DNA of 64,000 bases from Ceratorhiza oryzae-sativae (lineage: Eukaryota > Basidiomycota > Agaricomycetes > Cantharellales > Ceratobasidiaceae), in NCBI GenBank assembly GCA_030998015.1, contig JARWMV010000252.1, positions 1 through 64,000 of the forward strand, given 5' to 3'. Positions within the stretch are counted from its first letter, which is position 1. Each line of letters starts with the position of its first letter. The notes beneath the pieces are model-generated. The model was not told the origin of the DNA. It saw only the letters and a program-made list of their open reading frames with translations, and made no database searches. Position numbers and translations under genes: made by a program. Of the stretch, positions 23,490-33,210 are shown in pieces.

Positions 23490-23830
23490 AATTATATCGT
23501 GCAAACAAGTTACATGGCTGAATACGAGAGTCAATATTAAGACAATCCCAGGATGCAACCAGTAATATTATCTAAGTTTGTGAATAGCCTTCTCTCCAGC
23601 ACAGCGAAGTCTTTGCCTTCTCCAATAAGGAATAGCGCTCAAGCAGGTGGCTCATGGTCCGAGTACACGGGTGCAAAAAGTGAAACGAGAGTGCATCGCA
23701 ATGACAGATACAACGACATGGTCGATACCATGTTTGGCGACTGTTGGCGCTTAACTCTCAGCTAAGCGCCGAGTTTGTTCTGGAACAGGCACGACTGTCG
23801 AGCAGACCCGACCAAGGTTAAACCTCGACT

Positions 23831-26800
23831 ATGCCACTCCCTCCACCACCGGCCCCGATCTCACCTCCTCCGAAAGGCACATTCGGCTTCAATGATTTGG
23901 ACGACGAAGACGGATGGCAAGACATGCCCATTATCCGCGCCGACGACAACCCGCTAGGGCTCGACGAGGAGGACGTGAAACGGTATCACTACGTCGAGCC
24001 GAAGAGGTCCAAGGACGATCATGCGGGAAACGCGACGGGTGGTGTAGAGGGATTCGACGACTACGGGAATGAGTGGAGGTCCAAGCTCGACCAGAACGAG
24101 GAAGACTATACTAGGCTAAGGCTGGATGACGACGACGACGGCGACGAGGTCCATCTCCGGACCAGGTACCTATTCGATGAAGATAAGGCAATGACCCCCC
24201 TCAGCCAAATGCAAGCCACCAAGAATCTCCTCACTGAAGCCCAGCGCATCGCCTATGTGGGAGTATGTTCCCTTGCGGCCCGGGAAATGATCATCCAGCT
24301 GCGGAAGGTTCAGTCCAAGGAGCTCAAGCCGGCGATCAACAATCTCGAGTTGTGGTCTTTGAAGATCATGGGTCGGCTATATTATCACATGGAGCTCGAG
24401 ACCGCTGGTATGTACCCTCGTGTGAGCTGCGAGAGCGAGAGCTAATTGAGGAATTCATTAGAGCAGAAGATGATTGAAAGTCTGGCCGAACATGGTGTCT
24501 CAGCTCTTGACCTCGTCCCTGCACTCATGACAACGCATACCGTGGCCAACCCAGAATACGACCCGGCCGAGGCCAAACGCCGGGATGCAGAAGAATCATT
24601 CGCTCGAATGAGTGAACCAGCCGATGAGTCCCACGATATTACTTCGGGAACTGGAGACGGAGAGGATCAAAAGCTCGTACTCACGCCCAAGCAGCAGCCC
24701 CGTAACATCTATCTCCAAACAACTGCGAACGTGATGGAGCCGCTCACGCCGACCGTGGCGACTGTGCCAGGTGTCTCTACACATTTGTCTGCAACCGACG
24801 CCAACGTCACTCTAGACATCCGATGGACAGTACTATGCGATCTGTTCCTCATTCTCATAGCTGATAGCGTGTATGATTCCCGTTCGCGCGTTCTTCTTGA
24901 GATTGTTGCTACGAAGCTAGGATTGGGTTGGTTGGACGTGATCAAATTCGAGAAGCGGGTTACAGACGCGTTGGAGATTCAAGAGGGCGCAGAAAGACTC
25001 GAACAGCAGGAGGTTTTAGAAGGCAGAGTGAAGAGTGCGACCAAGAAGAGATATGTCATGATGGGCCTTGCGACGCTAGGTATGTCCCCTTGAACTCGTT
25101 TTTTTCGACTTTATCCCAACCTCCGTTGTGAGATAGGTGGCGGCCTTGTGATTGGTCTCTCCGCTGGCCTACTTGCACCTGTCATCGGGGCTGGCTTAGG
25201 GGCAGCTCTTACCACTGTGGGCATCACCGGTACAACCGGGTTCCTGGCTGGCGCTGGTGGAGCAGCGGTCATTACGACTGGGGGTGTCCTTACTGGATCA
25301 AGCATCGCTGGCAAAGGCATGGCTAAACGAACGCAGCACGTTCGAACTTTCAACTTACTTCCCATACATAATAACAAACGGGTTAGCTGTTTGGTAACCG
25401 TCCCTGGGTCAGTACTCCTGCCTTCACGTTAATTATTTCTTGATTATCCATACTGGTAGGACAGGTTCATGGCCCACGCGAAGGACGACCCGCGCTTACC
25501 GTTCAGCGTCTTAGACCCGGTGATTGGGGATGTGTTTGGAGTGTTGTGGGAACCGGAAATGATGGCGGAAATGGGCAATGCTTTGAAGATCTTGACTAGT
25601 GAGGTTTTGACCCAGGTCGGGCAAACGGTACTGCAGGCAACGGTGATGACTGCACTTATGAGTGCTCTTCAGTGGCCTTTGAGTACGTATTTAGATTGAC
25701 TGAAGCACTTTACTTCATTCCATCGGCGGTGAACTAACATGATTGTCTTCCTTAGTCCTGACGAAATTGGGATACCTGATTGACAACCCTTGGTCGAATG
25801 CACTTGACCGATCACGCGCAGCCGGACTCGTTCTCGCAGACGTATTGATCGAGCGTTCACTTGGTGTCAGACCAATATCGCTCATTGGGTACTCGCTTGG
25901 GGCTCGAGTCATATTTTACGCTCTCCTCGAGCTCGCTCGAAAGAAGGCTTTTGGAATCGTTCAAGACGTCTTTCTCCTTGGCGCGACTCTAACTGCCCCC
26001 ACCCGTCTCTGGCTTCAAGCTCGAGGTGTTGTAGCGGGCCGGCTGGTCAATGGGTTCGCCCGAAACGATTGGTTGCTGAACTACCTCTTCCGAGCGACGA
26101 CAGCAGGTATCGGAACTGTTGCTGGCCTGCGACCGGTGGAGAACGTGCCAGGGCTTGAGAACGTGGACGTGACGGATAAGATCATGGGGCATTTAAGTTA
26201 TCGGACGTTTATGCCGATTATTATGGATCAGCTTGGGTTCCCAGTTACAGCTACGTATTTCGATGACGAAGAGGTGAGTATTTCCTTCCTTTGGGGATTT
26301 TTCTTAAGGGTGTGGAAGATCAGATGGGAGCGGTTTTGCGTCTCGTTTGGGGATTGGTCACAGGTTAAGAAAGGGCGCACACTGGGCGCTCGGATTAGAC
26401 ATTATCTCGGCCCTAAGGGTTCAGCAGTTGGTGGGGAAGTGAAGATACTGCTGGCGTTTCTCTTCACGTTTGGCCGTCAGGTGGCGTTATTAACTTCAAG
26501 CGCCTTGCTGGCGGCTAGCTTGAACAAACTATGTCTGGCCCGAAACCCGAGTGCAGTCGGGCTCTGTTGCTTCACTTTAACTTTGATATCACGTTAGGGG
26601 CGATCATTCCACCTTCGCATTATTTCATTCTGCCCATATCGCTGATCGGTTGACGCTTGCGTAACAGGAACCCGAGATGGAAGAGGATCGAGTTGTCGTA
26701 CGCGAGCCTCCCCCTCCGCCACCAGTTGCTCCCCCGCCGAAGAAAAAGCGGTTCAGTTGGTTTTCGCGTAGGAGCACGAGTACGCCACCCGAGCAAGTGA

Positions 26801-27972
26801 AGCCTCCACCTGGAGTCGGGGCCCAGGCCCCGAATGACCGAGCCCGGATGTCTTCTTCCACGTTGGAAAAGATCCCAGATGTGGATGATTTGCCCGAGAG
26901 GATTGCGTTGCCTGCATCACCAGCACCACCGTATACGGCCTCCCCCAGTACTGCACAATCCGCGTCCGCGTTGCCATCGGAAAAAACTGGGCTTCCAATT
27001 GCTCCCCCTCAGTCCTCGTCCCCAGAACCTTCCCCTCCGGACATTGCTCCAACTGCCGGGTTTGATTTCAAAGCGATCGGCAAGGTACTGGGCAAAGAAA
27101 ACCTTGACCCAAACAAGATCAAGATGCCGGTTCCAAGCCCCGCAATGAGACAAAATATGTCTCTGGCTGCACCTTCTTCGCCAATGACCAGATCGGAGAG
27201 TGCTCCACCAATGGGTACTGGAGGTCCTCCCTCACCACTGGGTACCGCTAGCGAGATCCCGGAGCGAGAGAAAACACCTACCCAAAGTCCCATCGCGCCT
27301 AAGATGCATACGAGGGCCCAAACGGAGTATGGAGCTGATGTGCTGGGCGGTGGCGGGTTCGGAGGTGGAGAAAGCAACATTGGGAAGCGCACAGTTGTAC
27401 CTGACGAAGACGATGGAGAAGAAGACGTTACTGCCATGTTCCAACGCTCGATGTCGTTAGACAAGAGCTCATCTGCGTTCGGAGGGTTCAATACCAGCTC
27501 TGGATCTTCGAGTCTTGGTCTGAGTGGTTCAGGCTCCTTTGGTGCTGGGTCATCAGGTTTACAGTTTGGTGGCGGCCTCGGGTCTTCGCCGAGTCTCGGA
27601 CTTGGTGGATTTGGAAGCAGGAGCGGGTCCAACGAATTGAATGGATCGCTGTATGCGCCTTCCGAACCAACACTGTCATTCGGTAATAGCGACGGAAGCG
27701 TGTGGGCACCCCCGATCAATCCGTTTGCTGCTTCGCCGGCCCCGACTCTGCCGAACCTTACCGGCTCGGCATCGAGTTACATTCCCCCAACCCCTCCAAA
27801 TCCCTTCACTTCTTCGTATTCCAACCCATTCGCTTCATCATCCACGTCTTCAAACTCATTTTCCGAATCTAGCCTCTCCTTTGGCGCGGCCGACGGGAGC
27901 GTGACATCTTGGGCACCCCCACCTCAGCCCAAGAATACACCTAGCTTACCTTCTAACCCTTGGGATACATAG
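23831..27972 (+). CDS. TMCO4/DUF726-family alpha/beta hydrolase (yeast Mil1-like) with disordered tail
   Basis: Exons 23831-24407, 24462-25079, 25137-25407, 25465-25682, 25756-26273 and 26668-27972 give 1168 aa. The N-terminal part is acidic (FNDLDDEDGWQDMP). The core carries a Gly/Ala-rich hydrophobic hairpin (about 25140-25300, LSAGLLAPVIGAGLGAA and following), PGFMAHAKDD, WEPEMM, and the lipase elbow GYSLGARV (about 25885-25910) with LGAT downstream, all hallmarks of the DUF726/TMCO4 family. Family members are membrane-associated, Golgi/vesicle-linked and lipase-like (established for the group, substrate unclear). The last exon is a 430-residue Pro/Ser/Gly-rich tail with a KKKRFSWFSRR basic patch. 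The intron at 26274-26667 is 394 nt, far longer than any other here, and mostly open in frame. Confidence 0.85.
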
Positions 27973-28810
27973 CAAAGCTATATATGTTTGTAGATGCCTC
28001 TGATACCTTTTGCCTTGTGTTGTATTTAATCTTGCAATATCGATGTAATTATAGCAACGGGAGGGAGGGCTGGTATTTGTTCTTAGTTGGCCGAGATAGG
28101 GGCAAATGCTCAAGTCACATATGACGTCATCACATCGTTAGGCCAGTTCAACGCGTGACCAGCTTGATCCCAACCACAACATCCTCCCACTTGATTATGG
28201 TAAAGCATCAATTTTGACGCATCCATTTGAATAATTAAATCGTATTAGTCCGATCCACCTTGCCATCCGCAAGGTAAGCTGGACTTATTAGCGCTCTAAA
28301 AGTTCCGCCTAAACCCTGCCAGCCTGTCGTCTCCAAGGCTGTTTGAACAAAAATACGTACAATCCGGAGAAATGTAATACTCAACTTCGAAGTTTATACG
28401 AATGCTGCGCGTCCATGTACGAAAGATCTGGCGAGAATGCCGAATCAAGTGCGTGCCCGATCCCGAGAGTTGTGACAAAATGGTTGAAGAGTCACCCTAA
28501 ATAGTGAGCGTTTAACCTGTATGCGTACCTATTTGACTAAAGTGCATTGAGCTCAGAGGGTCGAATAACATCAACATCTTGCATTCTGTATGTACACTCC
28601 GCTATTCTTACTCCAAGTACGATGTGTGCTCCACTTTGAGTAGTTATGGATGAATCATCATACAAGGAATATTATATTCCATATATAACGTCCAGAACCA
28701 TAAGCTGTTCTTCATATTTGAAGGATCAGAACCATCGCAAAGGAATTTCCATCTCCAGTGGGCTCATCGAATGAACCCAGATAAGATATTTTCCCTATCT
28801 CTTTTAGCAA
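27973..28810. other. Intergenic, no gene recognised
   Basis: AT-rich spacer behind the TMCO4-like gene. No supported ORF, repeat or RNA gene. Confidence 0.5.
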
Positions 28811-29604
28811 TTGGAACGTCAACAAGTTGCGGCTTACATAGTTAGAGTGGACGCTGCGATTGGTAGCATGTTCCAGAATCCCCAATCAGATCTCTGGCGC
28901 CAATTAGCTTTCTCCTGGATAAGAAAATTGACTGCCTCTGGAAATAGACCGAGAGAATGCACCTTTAACCCAACCCCCAAGTTCTATTTCGACAACTCGT
29001 TGGTGGCAATACAGGTATGGCTATTAATTCAACTAATGGAAATTAAAAATAGAACTTTGGCTAGGTCGAAAATACCTTGTTCAATAATCACAAGTATCAG
29101 CGCATGGAGTCAGAAGTGTTCTCCGACATGTTCGAGACTGGCGAAAGCAATCCTTCCTCGTGAAGGGCCTTCTTCGGAAAATCCGATAATACTTGAAGGC
29201 TTATCGGCATACAAATTTGAGTCGTTTTTAACTGTATTGCATGCGCCTTACGCTGATTCTTGAATAGCAAGGCCCGTCGCGATTACTTGACTCACAGGTA
29301 TGGCATTTTAGATTTTTCCCAACCTAGGAGCATCTGCTCGATTGTTCGCTCATCATTCCAGCCTATCGGCTTCCCCACAAGTGGGATCTTGAATATCTGA
29401 AAATTTGCCTTTCGCTCCTTGCTGATCAAGGGTACAGCAAAACCGATAAACTAGTCTTTGCTCGCGAGTTTGGCATTGAGGAATGGCTAATACTATCTCT
29501 TACAATGCCATGTAATCACACAGAGCCACTCACGTAAGAGGAATCGGCACAGCTTGGAGTGGAAATTGTTCACTTCATGTTCCGTTGCCAAGAGTCTGAC
29601 TGAC
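28811..29604 (+). pseudogene. BTB/POZ domain protein, decayed
   Basis: The parts of a typical agaricomycete BTB protein can be followed through several frames. KFYFDNSLVAIQ ends an exon near 29014; after a GT-AG intron (to about 29065) come VENTLFNNHKYQRMESEVFS and MFETGES. A frame change at about 29158 leads to EGPSSENPIILEGLSAYKFE and FLTVLHA. Further on, YRLPHKWDLEYLKICLSLL and VFAREFGIEEWLI lie at about 29365-29500. A TAA at about 29536 interrupts the expected final stretch (LT, stop, EESAQLGVEIVHFMFR). The frame break and stops make a working protein unlikely. Such genes are multicopy adaptor-like proteins of unknown role. Confidence 0.7.
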
Positions 29605-29862
29605 CGACTACCAGCGGGGATGTATATATACCCCTGATGTATTGGTTACAACTATTGTAGTAGCAATAGCCTTTGGAAAAAGTGCAATGGTCACAGCCCT
29701 ACCCTGGCCTGAGCCCCCCACAAAGGGCCTTAAATACCAGATCCATCAACTGAATCAAAAATAATACATTGGCTGAAAGACTGGTACAAATATGCAGGAT
29801 GGTTTTGTCAAGTGTAGGCTTGTGTTGAAAAGTGGTCATTTTCTTGTTTCAATTCAGGTATA

Positions 29863-30003
29863 CAGTTCAGGACAAAACCACTTGCAGTGATCAAAGTTCT
29901 GACTTTGAATGCTAATAACTTGAGACCCAGCACATGCAACCACATGTATTTAGCACTGTTTGATAGTCTTATATCTCAGCTACAAAATAAATATACATGA
30001 AGC
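29863..30003 (+). repeat. Left terminal inverted repeat of the Tc1/mariner element
   Basis: About 140 bp that match the reverse complement of 37637-37780 with scattered substitutions, mostly transitions. Shared blocks include GATCAAAGTTCTGACTTTGA and CATGTATTTAG. Confidence 0.85.
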
Positions 30004-30951
30004 ATACTTGATCACAAAACCACATACATCTGAGCAAAACAATACAAGACATGCATACAAGCAATTTTGTCCCCAAAAATCCAGATATCTGTCCAGAGAC
30101 ATTTAATATGGAATCACCTCTCCTTTCCTTTTCAAAACCATAGCCATGCACCTAGGCATGCTTTCTATAAGTTTTTGGCAGTAGTTTTCACCAAATTGGT
30201 TCCAGACATCCTGGATGCAATCCCATAACTCCAGGATCCCTGCAGTTGGGGCTTTGTACTTGCCTAGGTGCTGTTTAAGCTCTGCCCAAAGGTTTTCAAT
30301 TGGGTTGAGGTCTGGAGAGTTGGCTGGCCACTCCATTACCTCAATTTCATGATCATTGAACCAGTTAAGGCAAACATTTGCCTTATGGGAGCTGGTGTTG
30401 TCTTGCTGAAAAATCACCTCTCCAGGCTCCAATCCCAAGAGCTTGAGGCTTTGTGAAAGCTCATCACCTAAAATCTCCAGGTATAACTCCTTGTTCAGGG
30501 TGTGCTCCAAACAACACCCAAAGCCAGTTCCTGACCATCCCATACACCCCCAAAACATGAGTGATCCTCCACCAAAATTTGCAGTTGGAACAATCTGCTG
30601 ATCTGTGAGTGTTTCCCCTTGGTGAGCCCATGTCCAGTGAATCCCATCTGACCCTAACTGATTGATTTTTTTCTCATCTGACCATAATACCTGTTTCCAG
30701 TCCTCCATTGTCCAGTCTTTGTGTGCCTTGGCAAATGCAATCCAATCACAGATCTGCTGTGGGGTATGCCTTGGTTTTTTAGTGCCCTTAACTGGCCTTA
30801 AACCTGCCCCCTTCAGTGTGTGACAGACAGTTTTACAATGTATGGACTGCCCTGTAAGATTGCAGAGCAATTGGGTGGCCTTGCAGGTGGAGACTGAGTT
30901 ATGGTTGGTTACGAGTTGAACAGCATGGTGAATTGCTATTGGATTCAGCTT

Positions 30952-30956
30952 GTGAG
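30952..30956. repeat. Left target-site duplication GTGAG
   Basis: Identical to 37263-37267 on the other side of the LTR retroelement; 5 bp is the normal duplication size for Ty3/gypsy integrases. Confidence 0.9.
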
Positions 30957-31199
30957 TGTCATGGCCTAGACCATGAGCACAATTTTATTATGATTTTTCT
31001 ATATTTTATTATTCTCATTTTTACTTTGTTTTGGACAAGTCCTGTTTATTCAGATATATGTGTAGATTAATCACCCTGTCACATGACATTGTTGTTGTTG
31101 TTGACCCAAGTTGATGTCTTCTGGAATATTCTTTAGTGATGTGGCATGACTCACTTCTTATTGGTCCTGGTATTGGATATGTACTGCCTCAGCTGTGAA

Positions 31200-31206
31200 T
31201 ATATAA
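31200..31206 (+). promoter_or_regulatory. LTR TATA box
   Basis: TATATAA, 33 bases upstream of AGAACTCAACCT at 31233, so transcription should start close to that sequence. The same spacing holds in retroelement B (53677 to 53710). Confidence 0.75.
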
Positions 31207-31232
31207 GGGAGAGTCTGAGAGCCTTAAGCCTC

Positions 31233-31244
31233 AGAACTCAACCT
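31233..31244 (+). promoter_or_regulatory. Candidate self-primer at the mRNA 5' end
   Basis: AGAACTCAACCT is exactly complementary to the primer-binding site at 31480-31491 and lies where the mRNA should begin. Confidence 0.7.
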
Positions 31245-31479
31245 CCTGTTCTACCCTTCCTTGTTGTCTACCTGCCAGGCTCTGCCAGCAGTACCTTGCC
31301 CAGATCTCTTTAGATCAAGTGCACTCTTACTAAACCTTGCATCTCATCACACCAAACCCCTTCCTCACTGTGTGTCCCATCTTAGACATTGTGGTTTGAC
31401 CTTTGGCCTTCATAGCCCATAGGTCTGTGATCGCCTCATCAGTGTTTGGCCTTATTTGTGATGGTGTGGCCTTTACATT

Positions 31480-31491
31480 AGGTTGAGTTCT
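31480..31491 (+). promoter_or_regulatory. Primer-binding site (self-complementary type)
   Basis: AGGTTGAGTTCT starts two bases after the 5' LTR. It pairs over 12 of 12 bases with the LTR sequence at 31233-31244. I do not recognise a tRNA 3' end in it. Confidence 0.72.
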
Positions 31492-31866
31492 TATGAACTG
31501 CTTGAAGGAGTTTTTGTGGATTTCAGGAATTGAGAAATTGCTTAGATACTAGCCTATGGTGAAACAGAGAAAGGGAGAGTCACATAATAATCAAAAGTGA
31601 CAGAGCTCTATCCAGTAACTGGTGTCTATAAGGTCTTCATGGATTATCACCCCTTGGCTGGACCCTTGTCCCTCGCTTTGCACTTGAGTCAGCAAAGCTA
31701 CTGCTTGTACAAAACCCACTCTACATCACACCCATCCAAGGCTTGTTGATTAGCAGTAGGGAGTATTCAACGCTAGTAGTAGAGCACTCACAGCAATTAA
31801 ACACATGTAAATCCCAGCTGCAAGAGCACCCCTACCTATCTAGGTTTTTTATATATAGCTTCTATC

Positions 31867-33210
31867 ATGTCCCAACCCACCAACCCTGCTGCTACCAACC
31901 CTGCACCTGCCACACCCAACTATGTCCAAATTGATCCAAACACTCTTACACTCCTGGTTGATGAAGCTGATGTCCCAAGATTCTATCAAGATATCAAAGA
32001 CATCCTTGTTGCAATAAATCATAACCTTTCAGAGTTCATGGTGATCACTGGTGCAGACCTTGGCACTGCCAACCAAAACCACAATGCCCTGGAACAAAGT
32101 GTCACAGCCCTAGAAACCAACATGGTTAGGGTTCTGGCAACCATTCCCATGGTTGGCAGTTGTACTGGTGGTGCTGGCACTTGCATGCCAAAACTCTCTT
32201 CTCCAGCCAAGTTTGATGGCTCAGACAAAAACAAGGTGGTCTCTTTTAGGGTTGTGGTTACCCACTACTTGTGCACCTCATATCCCAATGCAATGGCTGA
32301 TGAGCAGGTAGCTTTCATTATCTCATGCCTTGAAGGTAAAGCGCATGATTGGCTTGAACCATCCCTTGAGCAAGATGTCATTCAAAATACCCTGGTACCC
32401 TGGCTCCATGATGTTGGCCAATTTTGGGTCCAATTCAACTCACACTGGAATGTCGCAAACAAGACTGAAAATTTCCACACCAAATTCAAGGTGCTCAAAC
32501 AAACCAAATTGGTCCAAGAATATTACAAAGACTTCCAGATGTACAGGCAAAATCTTGGGTACAACGACATCTCTATGCATGACTTCTTCTATGACGGACT
32601 CTTGGTCAAAATCAAGGAAATGCTCATGGCACAAGACTTCGATCATGCTGCCAACAACATCTTGCTATCTATTTTGGCAGACAAGGTGCTTAAAATTGAT
32701 CAATGCCTTGAGCAGTTCCAGACCCAGAACAAGTCGTTGGGCAATCCATCTTCCAATGCAGGACCCTCCGGCTCCAAGAGTAGCACTTTGCCATTGGTGG
32801 CAGCTCCCACAGGCACAGCCAGGGATAAACTGTCTGTTGGGGAAAAAGTGTATATGCTTGTTGACAGTAAGGCTTGCAAAGGAACAATTTCGGCTATCTC
32901 CAAAAATGGTAAAGGCAAGAATGTACTGACAATCAAATGGAACAATGGATCTACTGAAGAATCTACATTTAACTCTATCAAAAAAGATTCTCATCCTATT
33001 GTTGTTGCTCCCCTGGCTCCTTCTCTTGCCAAAGGCTCTGGTCCTGGTCCCATGGATCTAGACTCAGCTGGTAAAGGGAAAAGCCAGTTATCTGCAATAC
33101 CTGTGGAGGAAGAGGCCATTACACCAACACTTGCCCATCCAAACCTTACTTGGGTCAAGGCACTGAGCTCTCTGAAGAGGAGTTGGAAAACAAGGACCTC
33201 TGAACATTGA
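31867..33210 (+). pseudogene. gag of retroelement A, frameshifted before the zinc knuckle
   Basis: Capsid-like polyprotein from the ATG at 31867: an N-terminal coiled region, then FDGSDKNKVVSFR, ISCLEGKAHDWLEP and FNSHWNV, the usual Tf2-like gag core. Copy B continues into a CCHC knuckle (CSTCGGHGHYSSAC). Here the matching codons (CNTCGGRGHYTNTC, about 33090-33130) are out of frame, because the A-run near 33077-33083 is a base shorter than in copy B. The frame therefore ends in an unrelated tail at 33210. Nucleic-acid binding should be lost. Confidence 0.85.

Larger units (their letters stand above)
30957..31477 (+). repeat. 5' LTR of retroelement A
   Basis: 521 bp, begins TGTCATGGCC and ends CTTTACA. 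About 96% like the 3' LTR by eye, with many differences of TG versus CA type and one 3-bp length difference in a GTT repeat. Confidence 0.92.

Noticed and set aside
27009..27719. 236-codon minus-strand ORF
   Set aside because: Lies opposite the last exon of the TMCO4-like gene; Pro/Ser/Gly-rich sequence keeps several frames open. No independent motif.
31233..31491. tRNA-primed reverse transcription
   Set aside because: I could not recognise a tRNA 3' end complement in the site, and the self-match is perfect over 12 bases in two copies.
32330..32929. 199-codon plus-strand ORF inside gag
   Set aside because: Alternative frame of gag; opened by low CpG and Ser-rich bias, no domain, and not the frame conserved in copy B.
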